Shown here piece by piece: positions 49,572 through 58,316 of a DNA stretch of 64,000 bases. The stretch is taken from contig JBIKWB010000003.1 in NCBI GenBank assembly GCA_044356555.1, positions 62,001 through 126,000 on the forward strand. The letters run 5' to 3'. The notes under the pieces were generated by a model. The model had not been told where the DNA came from. It worked only from the letters and a program-made list of their open reading frames with translations, and ran no database searches. Each line of letters opens with the position of its first letter. The first letter of the stretch is position 1. Position numbers and translations under genes: made by a program. This DNA is from Tous-C4FEB sp044356555. Its GTDB lineage: Bacteria > Verrucomicrobiota > Verrucomicrobiia > Opitutales > Opitutaceae.

Positions 49572-51128
49572 TTACGGTGCCGACGCCGCCGCCTTCTTCT
49601 TGCCGCCACCCGCTCCTGCATTCCCCAGCCAACTCGCGGGCACGGTCTCGGGGACCTTCAGCTCGGTGCGCAGCCGCGCGAGTTGCTTTTCCAAATCCGC
49701 CGTCGTCGCCGCATAGGCCGGATCGCCCCACATGCTCTTCACTTCGTTCGGGTCCTGCTCCCGGTCGTAGAGCTCCGTGTAGTCTTCGCCGGTGCCGAAA
49801 TATCGCACCAGTTTATAGCGGTCGGTGATCACGCCATAGTGCGGTCGCACCCGGTGCGGCGCGGGATATTCAAAATACTGGTAGTAAAACGCCGTGCGCC
49901 AGTCCGCCGGCGCCTTCCCCGCCAAGATCGGCCGTAGGCTGCGGCCCTGCATCTCCGCCGGCGACGGCAGGCCCGCCGCGTCGAGAAAGGTCTGCGCGAA
50001 ATCGAGATTGGAGACGAGCGCCGGGCTCGCCGATCCGGCCTTGGTCACACCCGGCCAACGCACGATCAGCGGCGTGCGCACCGATTCCTCAAAGATCCAC
50101 CGCTTGTCGAACCAACCGTGCTCGCCGAGGAAGAAGCCTTGGTCGCTCGAGTAGACGACAATCGTGTTTTCCATGAGACCTTCCTTTTCCAAATAATCGA
50201 GCAGGCGACCGACGTTCTCATCGACGGCCTTCACCGTCGCGAGGTAGTCGTGCATGTAGCGTTGATAACGCCAGCGCACGAGGTCCTTGCCCGTGAGATT
50301 GGCGGCGCGGAACTTCGCATTGCGCGGTTCGTAGTAGGCGTCCCACGCCACCCGTTGCTCGGCGGTCAGGCCGGGCGGCACCGCGAGCTTGGCGTCGCGG
50401 TCGGTAAACGTTTTCTCGAGCGTCATGTCCTGATCGCGGACGGCGATGCCGCGCCCGGCGTAATCGTCAAACAGCGTCGCCGGCTCGGGATAGACCCGGT
50501 CGCCGTCAAAACCGAGATGCCGGAGGGCCGGCGCCCACTCGCGATGCGGCGCCTTGTGCTGGCTCATGAGCAAAAACGGTTTCGTCTTGTCGCGCTGCTT
50601 GAGCCAGTCGATCGAAACATCGCCGACGATATCCGTGACGTAACCGGGCACCGTCACGCGTTGGCCCATTTTGATCATGGGCGGGTTATAATAGATCCCT
50701 TGGCCAGGGAGGATCTGCCAAAAATCAAATCCGGTCGGATCGGAGCCGAGGTGCCACTTGCCGACGATCGCCGTCTGGTAGCCGGCCTTTTGCAGGAGCT
50801 TGGGAAAGGTGACCTGCGTGCCGTCGAACGTGGAGTTCGAATTGTTCACGAAGCCGTTCAGATGGTTGTATTTTCCCGTGAGAATCGTCGCGCGCGAGGG
50901 GCCGCAGATGGAGTTCGTGACGAGACAACGGTCGAGGCGCATGCCCTGTTTCGCGAGGCGGTCGATGTTGGGCGTTTCGATCAGCTTCCGCCCGTCACCG
51001 TAAGCGCTGATCGCCTGATACGCGTGATCGTCGGAGAAAATGAAGACGATGTTGGGGGCGGTCGCCGGCGGAGCGGCACGCACGATCGCGGCGAGAGCAA
51101 ACAAACAAGCAACGAGGGGGTGTTTCAT
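49572..51128 (-). CDS. Exported sulfatase (S1 family)
   Basis: 518 residues with signal peptide (cleavage near VRAAPP). The alkaline-phosphatase-like metal site starts NIVFIFSDDHAYQAIS, and the catalytic CGPSR motif places the formylglycine-forming Cys at 75 (NSICGPSRATILTGKY). The later VGKWHLGS and VYSSDQGFFLGEHGWFDKR complete the site. It hydrolyses sulfate esters of polysaccharides. A sulfatase-modifying enzyme must be encoded elsewhere. The C-terminus is Ala/Lys-rich and unusual (GGGKKKAAASAP). It is the first gene of a pair with the TPR gene. Confidence 0.95.
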   Translation of the reverse strand: MKHPLVACLFALAAIVRAAPPATAPNIVFIFSDDHAYQAISAYGDGRKLIETPNIDRLAKQGMRLDRCLVTNSICGPSRATILTGKYNHLNGFVNNSNSTFDGTQVTFPKLLQKAGYQTAIVGKWHLGSDPTGFDFWQILPGQGIYYNPPMIKMGQRVTVPGYVTDIVGDVSIDWLKQRDKTKPFLLMSQHKAPHREWAPALRHLGFDGDRVYPEPATLFDDYAGRGIAVRDQDMTLEKTFTDRDAKLAVPPGLTAEQRVAWDAYYEPRNAKFRAANLTGKDLVRWRYQRYMHDYLATVKAVDENVGRLLDYLEKEGLMENTIVVYSSDQGFFLGEHGWFDKRWIFEESVRTPLIVRWPGVTKAGSASPALVSNLDFAQTFLDAAGLPSPAEMQGRSLRPILAGKAPADWRTAFYYQYFEYPAPHRVRPHYGVITDRYKLVRYFGTGEDYTELYDREQDPNEVKSMWGDPAYAATTADLEKQLARLRTELKVPETVPASWLGNAGAGGGKKKAAASAP

Positions 51129-51271
51129 AGGTGGGGATCGATAGTTCCCGTAGCTGAAGAAGCGTCGGGGCCCGGCGCGAGCTTGGAGTTTTCGCCCGTT
51201 GACCGGTTTCTCCCGGCGCGTTCGCTGAAGCCATTCGTTCGGCAACGGTGTCCGCACCCATTCTTCTTTTT

Positions 51272-52198
51272 ATGCCAATCCCCACCACTCTCGGCATCAT
51301 CGGACTCGGCTCGATGGGACGCGGTGCCGCCCTGTCGGCGCTCAGGCGCGGCGTGCCCACTTGGGGCTTCGATCTTAATCCTGCGGCCTGCGCGACCGTG
51401 GCCGCCGCCGGTGGCCGCATCGCCGGCAGTGTGGCGGAACTCGCGGGGGAGTGCGACGCCGTGCAGCTCCTCGTCGTCAACGCCGCCCAAACCGAAGACG
51501 TGCTCTTCGGCGCCGCCGGTCTGGCTCCCCACTTAAAACCCGGCTCCGTCGTGTTTGCCTCCGCCACGGTTGATCCGGCGCTACCCCCGCTTTGGGAATC
51601 CCGCCTCGAGGCCGCGGGCCTGTGGCTGATCGACGCCCCGGTCTCCGGCGGCGCCGTGAAGGCCGCCGCCGGCGAAATGACCGTCATGGCCTCGGGTCGT
51701 CCCGCGGCCTTCGCCGCCGCCGGCGGATTGCTCGATGCCGTGGCCGGCAAAGTCTTTCGCCTCGGCGATCGCGCGGGCATCGGCTCCACCGTCAAAATGG
51801 TCAACCAGCACCTCGCCGGCATCCACATCGCCGCCGCCTGCGAGGCGCTCGCCCTTGGCATCCGCGCCGGGGCCGATCCGCAGCGGCTCTACGAAGTGAT
51901 TTGTAGTTCCGCCGGCTCGAGCTGGATGTTTGCCAACCGCGTGCCCCACATTCTCGCGGGCGATTACACCCCGCTCTCGGCGGTCAACGTCTTCGTCAAG
52001 GACTTGGGCATCGTGCTCGCGGCCGCCCGGCAACTCGGCTTCCCCCTCCCGCTCGCCACCGCCGCCCATCAACTCTACCTCGACACCGCCGCCGCCGGCC
52101 ACGGCGGCGAAGACGATAGCGCCGTGATCAAGCTCTACGCCACCCTCGGCGGCATTGAATTGCCACCCGCCGCCGGCTCTCGGGCGCCGGGGATTTGA
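51272..52198 (+). CDS. Beta-hydroxyacid dehydrogenase (LtnD/3-hydroxyisobutyrate type)
   Basis: 308 residues. The N-terminal LGIIGLGSMGRGAA is the NADP/NAD Rossmann loop. VNAAQTEDVLFGAAG, LIDAPVSGGAVKAAAGEMTVMASG and STVKMVNQHLAGIHIAAACEAL (with the catalytic Lys) match the beta-hydroxyacid dehydrogenases. The closest members I know are L-threonate dehydrogenase LtnD-like. It would oxidise a 3-hydroxy acid or a sugar acid. ATG at 51272 avoids a poor leader that begins at GTG 51248. Divergent from the sulfatase gene. Confidence 0.9.
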   Translation: MPIPTTLGIIGLGSMGRGAALSALRRGVPTWGFDLNPAACATVAAAGGRIAGSVAELAGECDAVQLLVVNAAQTEDVLFGAAGLAPHLKPGSVVFASATVDPALPPLWESRLEAAGLWLIDAPVSGGAVKAAAGEMTVMASGRPAAFAAAGGLLDAVAGKVFRLGDRAGIGSTVKMVNQHLAGIHIAAACEALALGIRAGADPQRLYEVICSSAGSSWMFANRVPHILAGDYTPLSAVNVFVKDLGIVLAAARQLGFPLPLATAAHQLYLDTAAAGHGGEDDSAVIKLYATLGGIELPPAAGSRAPGI

Positions 52199-52228
52199 CG
52201 CCGACAAATTTTCTGCTCCTTTCCGCGA

Positions 52229-52786
52229 ATGCTCTCCGAACTCCTCGCCACCCGCGCCGCGCTTTATGTCGCAGGCACGATGCCGGCGGCCGACCGGGAC
52301 GTATTTGAACTGGTCCTCGAATTTCAACCGGAGCTCCGCGCCGAAGTCGCCGACTTGAGCCAGGTCGCGGCCGCTCTTGCCCTCACCGACCCGCGCCCGG
52401 CCGCCGCCCCTCCATCTGATCTCAAGACCCGAATCCTGTCGTCCCTCGGGACCCGCCCCGCACCCAACCCATCAGCCGCCATGGTGGTCACCGATCCGCA
52501 AGGCCGCGTGGAATGGCTCAATCCCGCTTTCAGCGCGATGTGCGGCTTCTCCCTGCCCGAACTCGTCGGCTTGAAACCCGGCCAAGTTCTACAAGGCCCC
52601 AAAACTGATCCGGCCGCCGTGCAGCGCATCCGCAACGCCCTCACCGAGCGCCGGTCGGTCTGCGAAACCTTGGTCAACTACCACAAAAACGGCACCGCCT
52701 ACGTCGCCGAAATCGAGATCACGCCCGTTCTCGACGACGACCGCATGCCCCTTTGGTTCGTGGCCCGGGAACGCAGACTCGCCTGA
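52229..52786 (+). CDS. PAS/LOV-like domain protein with anti-sigma-like N-terminus
   Basis: 185 residues. Residues 1-~55 (ATRAALYVAGTMPAADRDVFELVL) look like the N-terminal helix region of RskA-type anti-sigma factors but without the zinc motif. Residues ~80-180 form a PAS domain: MVVTDPQGRVEWLNPAFSAMCGF, then ELVGLKPGQVLQGPKTDPAAVQRI and ETLVNYHKNGTAYVAEIEITPV. The order LQGPKTD is like LOV domains, but the flavin-binding Cys position (NCRFLQ in LOV) reads PGQVLQ here. It probably senses a ligand or redox state and partners a regulator elsewhere. No histidine kinase is adjacent. Confidence 0.85.
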   Translation: MLSELLATRAALYVAGTMPAADRDVFELVLEFQPELRAEVADLSQVAAALALTDPRPAAAPPSDLKTRILSSLGTRPAPNPSAAMVVTDPQGRVEWLNPAFSAMCGFSLPELVGLKPGQVLQGPKTDPAAVQRIRNALTERRSVCETLVNYHKNGTAYVAEIEITPVLDDDRMPLWFVARERRLA

Positions 52787-52807
52787 GCGCCGCACCGGCC
52801 ACCGGTT

Positions 52808-54391
52808 TCAGAAACTCCAAAACGAGAGCATCAGTCCGAAGCTGTGATCTCGTCGGTAGTACTCGGTGAGGTCGCGATTATAGCCGTAGCGATACCACGC
52901 CATCAGCGGTAGCTCAAAGAGCTTCACGCCGACCTCGAATTGCACCGTGTTGAAACGAAACGGATCCTCGTAGCCCGTGGTCCACGTGAGGGCGTAACGC
53001 CGCTCGAATTGCAAAACACGTTCCCAGCCCTCGGGCTCGGCCGATCCTTGCGGCGTGGCCGCGGTGAGCACGTAGCGAAACGACAACCCGTCCACGCTGC
53101 GCCGCGCCTTGCCTTCGGGATCAGCTTCCCACGCGTTGTATTGCTCGGCCCCGCCTTGGAGCAGTCCCGTCGGCAAAAAATAATTGAACTTGGCGCGGAA
53201 GGCGACTCGGGCCTCCGGCGCCCACGCCAAGTCGGCGTCCCAATCCCGGGCGAACTGCAACCCCAGATAATCCCAGCCCCGGCTGATATTGCCCCGCGCA
53301 CTTAGAAACGCGGTCTTCCGCGCCTGCTCCGCTTCCGCCGCCGTCGCCGCATCGCGGGCTTGGTTCAGATACACCCGCAACTGTTCGTCGAAACGCGCCC
53401 GACTCGCAATGAACTGGCCGTTGCTTTCGTGCCCATAGGCAAACTCCAGGAAATTGTCCTCCGACTCTTGCCCACCGGCCCGGTCCGTCGCCCAAAAACG
53501 CACCGCCAGGACCGGATTAAAACGCTTGGCCACCACCGGGGACGAGGGGCGCGTGTCGATGTATTGTCCGCCACGCACGGTCGCCGCGAAATACACGTTC
53601 GGTCCGGTGAAGCCGCCAAATTCGCGCCATGGGGATTCCCCTGTGCTGCGCCGGATGGGATCCGGATAACCGTGGTGGAAAATCGGAAACATCGTGGAGA
53701 ATTTGAAATCCATGAACGACGCATCGTCCTCGTCGAAGGTGTAGCCGATCTGGTTGGCCTCATACGGTCGGAACAAGCGCCCGAATCTCGTCGCCAAGGC
53801 CCCGCGCAGGGCCTGCGCCTCGACTTGCTCTCCGGGGCGCCGCTCGGAATTGGCGGCAAACGGGTCCGGTGCCGGCTCGGCCGGCGCGACCACCGGCGAT
53901 TTGGCCGTAGCCAACGTCCACTCGAGCTCATCATTGAGCGAGCGGTGCTCCGCCAGCACCTTCCATTGCCCCCCTTCTGAAACCCACGTCATCGTAAAGC
54001 GTCCCCGTTCCACAAAGCGGGGCTTCACTCGCTTTTGATCGGCGCTATAGCCCCCCGTGACCACCGCGACCGGACCGGCCCGCCGCACCTCCAACTCGTT
54101 GCCCGCGCCACCCCCCAGGCCGATCCGGCGCGCCACCCGGTCCGTCTTTCCCGGCTTCAAATCCGGCCGAACCGGTCCCGTGTAATTGTAATCCGGGTGC
54201 AACAGCCGGCCCAACGCCGCCGCATCTCCCGCGCCTTCAAGCGCACGCTCAAACTCGCGCGTCAGCGTGATCAACTCCGCCTCGTCCGGCGCGGGCGCAG
54301 CCGAGGCGCCGCACGCCAACACGAGAGTCAAAACCACCCGCCACCCGCCGAGGATCACGCCCGGAGAAATAAATCGATTCCAATTAAGCAT
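52808..54391 (-). CDS. Outer membrane phospholipase A-like protein with SnoaL-like N-terminal domain
   Basis: 527 residues. A signal peptide (~20-33) is followed by a SnoaL/DUF4440-like domain, ~35-160 (ELITLTREFERALEGAGDAAALGRLLHPDYNYTG, with GRFTMTWVSEGGQWKVLAEHRSLN at its end). After a Pro-rich linker, a barrel carries AYGHESNGQF, where His321 and Ser323 match the catalytic pair of OMPLA (HxSNG). The family Asn in SRSWNRxY is Asp374 here (SRGWDYLGLQF). It would cleave acyl chains from phospholipids of the outer membrane. The C-terminus ends LMLSFWSF with the terminal Phe of outer membrane barrels. Confidence 0.88.
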   Translation of the reverse strand: MLNWNRFISPGVILGGWRVVLTLVLACGASAAPAPDEAELITLTREFERALEGAGDAAALGRLLHPDYNYTGPVRPDLKPGKTDRVARRIGLGGGAGNELEVRRAGPVAVVTGGYSADQKRVKPRFVERGRFTMTWVSEGGQWKVLAEHRSLNDELEWTLATAKSPVVAPAEPAPDPFAANSERRPGEQVEAQALRGALATRFGRLFRPYEANQIGYTFDEDDASFMDFKFSTMFPIFHHGYPDPIRRSTGESPWREFGGFTGPNVYFAATVRGGQYIDTRPSSPVVAKRFNPVLAVRFWATDRAGGQESEDNFLEFAYGHESNGQFIASRARFDEQLRVYLNQARDAATAAEAEQARKTAFLSARGNISRGWDYLGLQFARDWDADLAWAPEARVAFRAKFNYFLPTGLLQGGAEQYNAWEADPEGKARRSVDGLSFRYVLTAATPQGSAEPEGWERVLQFERRYALTWTTGYEDPFRFNTVQFEVGVKLFELPLMAWYRYGYNRDLTEYYRRDHSFGLMLSFWSF

Positions 54392-54500
54392 TCGCCCATC
54401 AGGTGCTTAAGTCACCCGCCAATGCAAACCATCTCGCGTGACCCGGCTCAAAATCCTGAAGCGAGATTGCCATCGCGCCGTCCCGCTTACAAACGCCCTC

Positions 54501-55358
54501 ATGCCCTCGCTTCTCCGCGCCCTCGCCCTTTTCATCCTCGCCGCCGCCACCGCCCACGCCGCCGACCCGTTGCGCGTGATGTCGTTCAACATCCGCTACG
54601 CCACCGAGTCCGATGGCGCCAACGCCTGGTCCAAGCGCACCGAATTTTTCTTCGATACGGTCAAAGCCTTCGGACCCGATCTCGTCGGCTTCCAAGAAGT
54701 CCTCGCCGTCCAGCACGACGCGATCACCGCACGACTTTCCGACTACGCTTTCGCCGGCGTCGCCCGCGACGACGGCAAACGCAAAGGTGAGTGGTCCCTC
54801 ATCGCCTACCGCAAATCGCGCTTCACCGCCGTCGCCAGCGGTGACTTTTGGCTTTCGGAAACACCCGAGATTCCCGGCAGCAAATCTTGGGACGCCGCCC
54901 TCACCCGTCTCTGCAGTTGGGTGCGCCTTCGCGAGAACGCGACTGGGCGCGAGTTCCTTTTTGCCAACACCCATTTTGACCACCGGGGCGTCGTCGCGCG
55001 CCAAGAAGCGAGCCGCGTCATCTCCACGCGGCTGCCGCTCATCGCCGCCAATTTGCCGGCGATTCTCACCGGCGACCTCAACATCGACGAAGACAACCCC
55101 GCCTACGCGGTGCTCACCCGCCCGACCACCCCGGGAGCGATCCGCTGGATCGACACCTTTCGCGCCATGTATCCGACCCGCACGCCCGACGAACTTACGT
55201 TCAACGGCTTCAAAGGCGGCACCGCCGGCTCGCGCATCGACTTCGTTTTTCACACCGCCGATTTCACGACCACCGCCGCCGCCATCGACCGCACCGCGCG
55301 CGACGGCCGTTACCCGTCGGATCACTATCCCGTCACCGCCGTGCTCCGCCTCAAATGA
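54501..55358 (+). CDS. Exported endonuclease/exonuclease/phosphatase (EEP) family hydrolase
   Basis: 285 residues with signal peptide (cleavage near AHAADP). LRVMSFNIRYATESDGANAW opens the EEP fold, with Asn in the metal site. DLVGFQEVLAVQ carries the Glu, FANTHFDHRG the His, ILTGDLNIDE the Asp-Asn pair, and SDHYPVTAVL the final Asp-His. The group includes secreted DNases and phosphodiesterases and also glycoside-related phosphatases. The substrate is unknown. ATG at 54501 is used; an upstream GTG at 54438 would add an untypical leader. A REP-like palindrome follows. Confidence 0.92.
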   Translation: MPSLLRALALFILAAATAHAADPLRVMSFNIRYATESDGANAWSKRTEFFFDTVKAFGPDLVGFQEVLAVQHDAITARLSDYAFAGVARDDGKRKGEWSLIAYRKSRFTAVASGDFWLSETPEIPGSKSWDAALTRLCSWVRLRENATGREFLFANTHFDHRGVVARQEASRVISTRLPLIAANLPAILTGDLNIDEDNPAYAVLTRPTTPGAIRWIDTFRAMYPTRTPDELTFNGFKGGTAGSRIDFVFHTADFTTTAAAIDRTARDGRYPSDHYPVTAVLRLK

Positions 55359-55385
55359 TCGGCTGCCAGGCGTTCCAATGATTGC

Positions 55386-55490
55386 TGTAGGAGCCTGCTT
55401 GCGGGCGATTTCCTATGCAGTGATGGCCGAAAGAGCGATTTCCGAAGGAGCGATTCCCGCTCCAAAATCGCGAGCAAGCTCGCTCCTACA
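55386..55490. repeat. REP-like composite palindrome
   Basis: TGTAGGAGC at 55386-55394 is the inverse complement of GCTCCTACA at 55482-55490, with GCGAGCAAGCTCGC (55470-55483) as an inner palindrome and further matching tracts (GAGCGATT and its copies) between. It lies between the convergent EEP and SDR genes and could act as a bidirectional terminator. This 'GTAGGAGC...GCTCCTAC' form resembles REP elements of Pseudomonas. Confidence 0.8.
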
Positions 55491-55512
55491 ATAGCGCCTT
55501 TATAGTTCCCGC

Positions 55513-56292
55513 TCAGATCGCGGCCAGCAGACCGCCGTCCACGTAAAGAATCTGCCCGTTGACAAAGTTCGACGCCGCCGACGCCAGAAACACCGCCGCG
55601 CCGACGAGCTCCTCCGGCTGCCCCCAACGCCCCGCCGGCGTGCGGCCGCAGATCCACCGGTTGAACTCCGTGTTCTCGACCAACGCGCGGTTCAGCTCGG
55701 TGATGATGTAACCCGGCCCGATCCCGTTGCACTGGAGACCGTGCTTCGCCCATTCGACGGCCATCGCGCGCGTGAGCATTTTCAGGCCGCCCTTCGCCGC
55801 CGCGTAGTTGGCGATCGTCGGCCGGCTCACCTCGCTCATCACCGAGCAGGTGTTGATGATTTTCCCGGCACCGCGCGCGATCATCCGCGGCGCCACCGCC
55901 CGTGCGACGAGAAAGGTGCTCGTGAGATTCGTGTCGAGCACCTCGCGCCACTGCGCCTCGGACATTTCGGCCAGCGGCGAGCGCCGATGAATCCCGGCGT
56001 TGTTAAAGAGAACATCGATCGGCGCGAACTCCGCCTCGATGCGCGCCACCGCCGTCTCGATCGCCGCCGCATTGGTCACGTCAAAGGCCGCGGTCGTCAC
56101 GCGCGCGCCCGGCACGACGACCCGCAAACCCTCGGCCGCTGCGTCAAGTTTCTGAGCCTCGCGGCCGTTGAGCACCACGGCAGCGCCCGCTTCGGCGAGT
56201 CCTCGGGCGAGCGCCAGCCCGATACCCTGGCTGGAACCGGTGACGAGCGCCGTGCGCCCGGTGAGATCAAAGAGAGGAATTTTTGGCGTCAT
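55513..56292 (-). CDS. SDR-family dehydrogenase (gluconate 5-dehydrogenase-like)
   Basis: 259 residues. TGSSQGIG (18-25) is the cofactor loop, NNAG (97-100) follows, and the catalytic residues are Ser150 in INTCS, Tyr163 and Lys167 in NYAAAK. The start DLTGRTALVTGSSQGIGLALARGLAEAGA and the C-terminal NGQILYVDGGLLA match the gluconate 5-dehydrogenase/2-deoxy-D-gluconate 3-dehydrogenase (KduD) group. It would interconvert a keto sugar acid with NAD(P). Last gene in the minus-strand cluster. Confidence 0.92.
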   Translation of the reverse strand: MTPKIPLFDLTGRTALVTGSSQGIGLALARGLAEAGAAVVLNGREAQKLDAAAEGLRVVVPGARVTTAAFDVTNAAAIETAVARIEAEFAPIDVLFNNAGIHRRSPLAEMSEAQWREVLDTNLTSTFLVARAVAPRMIARGAGKIINTCSVMSEVSRPTIANYAAAKGGLKMLTRAMAVEWAKHGLQCNGIGPGYIITELNRALVENTEFNRWICGRTPAGRWGQPEELVGAAVFLASAASNFVNGQILYVDGGLLAAI

Positions 56293-56405
56293 GGGAGAAT
56301 TCGGCCTGAAGCACCGGCCGTTGGTGGAATACTTTGAGGTTACCTACAGTCTTCAAAGGGAGAATCGGTGACGTCTTTCGCCCCCTCATCCTTGGTCCGA
56401 ACCCC

Positions 56406-56540
56406 CTGCCGGCGATCAGCCGGCCCGAAACTCCAAGTGGAGCCGATCAGGCGAAACCCACTCTCAAGGCGCAGCGGTAGCGAAGCCATTCGTGGTTAAA
56501 ATTTCCGAAGCTTGGCGGTGGTCAGCCGGTTCCCGGCCGG
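56406..56540 (+). repeat. Copy A of a ~135-bp dispersed repeat
   Basis: Very similar to 59633-59770: the core GGCGCAGCGGTAGCG...CCATTCG...GGTTAAAATTTCCGA (56469-56508) matches in most bases. Each end bears a small hairpin: GCCGGCGATCAGCCGGC at the left and an AGCCGG...CCGGAAG type stem at the right. It lies between IolB-like and SDR genes. Confidence 0.8.
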
Positions 56541-56559
56541 AAGTAGCGCGGAGCCGCCC

Positions 56560-57426
56560 TCATTTAAACTTACTCCGCATCGCATCGATACCCGGAATCT
56601 TCGCCATCAGATGCCGGTGCTGCGGCTCGAACGACTGCACAAGCGAGCGTTGGTGCGCGCCCACCAAAATCGTGAAGATATACGCCTCATGGCCCGGCGA
56701 TGCGACCGTCGGATGATAGCCCCGATCCACCAAAAACGTGTCGCCGTGCCGCGTCATGACGACCTGAGGTGTCGCCGCGTCGGGCACCCCGGCCTGCTCT
56801 TCATAGCAAAACTGCGCGCCGAAACCTGTCTCCGGCCGGAAGCGGTAATGATAAATTTCCTCAAACGCCGTCTCCTCGGGCGGACGCTCCGTGTCGTGCT
56901 TGTGCGGCGGATAGCCGGACCAACAGCCGGCATCGGCATAGAGTTCACTCACGAGGAGATTGCCGGCGCGTCCCGTGGCGTTCTGGCCGAGAATATGAAA
57001 AATCCGACGCCGTGAGTGCGTCGCCGCCGAGCCTACTTCCACCATCTCGACTGCTTCCGGCGTGATCCGAAACGGCGCAAATGACCCGGCGCAAACTCCG
57101 CCCGCCACCGCGATCTCCGTGCCGTCGCGCCGCGCGCGCACCGTGACGGGCGAGTGGGTGCCGCAGTAGACCGAGTCCGCCGGGCCGTCCCAAATCCCCG
57201 CGCGCCGACCGACGTCTGCAAATGCCTGCCCGGCCACCGACACATCCGCCGCACCGGCAAGCACCACGCACAGCAACTCGCAGCCCGGGACGGTCAACGT
57301 CAGCGACTCGCCGGCCCGCAACCGGAGCACATTGAAATAACTTAACGCCAACAGGCCGGACTGCGGCGCAACCAACGCGCGGTTCCGGTTGTCGAACGCG
57401 CGCAGGTGACGGGAGGCGGGATTCAT
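56560..57426 (-). CDS. iolB: 5-deoxy-glucuronate isomerase (IolB) family protein
   Basis: 288 residues. The double cupin shows GYPPHKHDTERPPEETAFEEIYHYRF (the metal site, ~170-195) and DRGYHPTVASPGHEAYIFTIL, both typical of IolB/KduI. IolB isomerises 5-deoxyglucuronate in myo-inositol catabolism. The other inositol genes (iolC, iolD, iolE, iolG) are not in the window, so it could serve a related cyclitol or uronate route. It follows the PIG-L gene by 11 bp on the same strand. Confidence 0.9.
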   Translation of the reverse strand: MNPASRHLRAFDNRNRALVAPQSGLLALSYFNVLRLRAGESLTLTVPGCELLCVVLAGAADVSVAGQAFADVGRRAGIWDGPADSVYCGTHSPVTVRARRDGTEIAVAGGVCAGSFAPFRITPEAVEMVEVGSAATHSRRRIFHILGQNATGRAGNLLVSELYADAGCWSGYPPHKHDTERPPEETAFEEIYHYRFRPETGFGAQFCYEEQAGVPDAATPQVVMTRHGDTFLVDRGYHPTVASPGHEAYIFTILVGAHQRSLVQSFEPQHRHLMAKIPGIDAMRSKFK

Positions 57427-57437
57427 CGCCGGCCTAG

Positions 57438-58289
57438 TCAGCCGCCAAACTTCGCGATCCGCCCGGCCACATCCGCCCGCAGCCGGTCGATATGACCCAG
57501 GGCAAACTCCCGCACGCTCAACGTGTCGTCACGCACCAGCGGCGTGAGGTCCATCGCGAGCGAGATCGCGTTCGTCTGGTCGGTCGCGTGGGAATTGAAA
57601 AACGTCGCATTGGCCAGCCGCCGGCCCATGGCCGCGAGGTCGTAACGTTTGCCGCCAGCAATCTGCGACTCGAAGACTCCAACCAACTTCGCCGCCAGCT
57701 CCGGATTCGCGCTGGCATCCATCGCGACCTTCTCGTTGTCCGAGAGCCAGTCGAGGTCGCGCCAGCCTTCGACGCCGAGCACGCGCGCCGGCCGCCGGTC
57801 GAGCGGCAACGCCCGCAATGCCTCGATGCAGCGCAGAAAACACGCGACGTGCGTGTCGTGCTTGTCCGCCGGCTGGTGCAGGTAAACCACCTCGGGCCGA
57901 CAGCCGACAAAAATCGCCGCGAGGTCCGCCGTCACGCCCGCGTGGCCGGCTTGCTTCACGTCGCTGCTCGGATGCGCGAGCTGGAGCTGCAGATTATAGT
58001 TACCCAGCACCGCGGCCGCGCGTTGCTCGTCGCGACGAATCATCTGCATCTCGACATCGGTCACGTGGGCAAATTTCCCCGTGCGCGCCGAGCCCGCGCC
58101 GTTGGTCATGACCACGCCGGTGAAAAACCGATCGGCCCGCCCGAGACATTCGCTCACCGCCGGGTAGGCGTTGATCTCGATGTCATCTTGGTGGGCGATG
58201 ACGCACAGGTGCGTCGTCCGCGCGAGCGCGCGAGCGGCGTCGCCGCCGGTGGGCACAAACACATCCGCTTCAGGACGGGAAAATTTCAT
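57438..58289 (-). CDS. PIG-L-family deacetylase (LmbE-like)
   Basis: 283 residues. The zinc site AHQDDIEINAYPAV (residues ~33-46) replaces the usual AHPDD with AHQDD. The third zinc ligand lies in LHQPADKHDTHVACF. Members remove acetyl groups from N-acetylglucosamine-type substrates. Here the neighbours suggest an amino-sugar or amino-cyclitol derivative, but this is inference. It lies 27 bp after the small hypothetical gene. Confidence 0.9.
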   Translation of the reverse strand: MKFSRPEADVFVPTGGDAARALARTTHLCVIAHQDDIEINAYPAVSECLGRADRFFTGVVMTNGAGSARTGKFAHVTDVEMQMIRRDEQRAAAVLGNYNLQLQLAHPSSDVKQAGHAGVTADLAAIFVGCRPEVVYLHQPADKHDTHVACFLRCIEALRALPLDRRPARVLGVEGWRDLDWLSDNEKVAMDASANPELAAKLVGVFESQIAGGKRYDLAAMGRRLANATFFNSHATDQTNAISLAMDLTPLVRDDTLSVREFALGHIDRLRADVAGRIAKFGG

Positions 58290-58316
58290 CGGACCAATCT
58301 ACTCCGGAGGTCGCGT

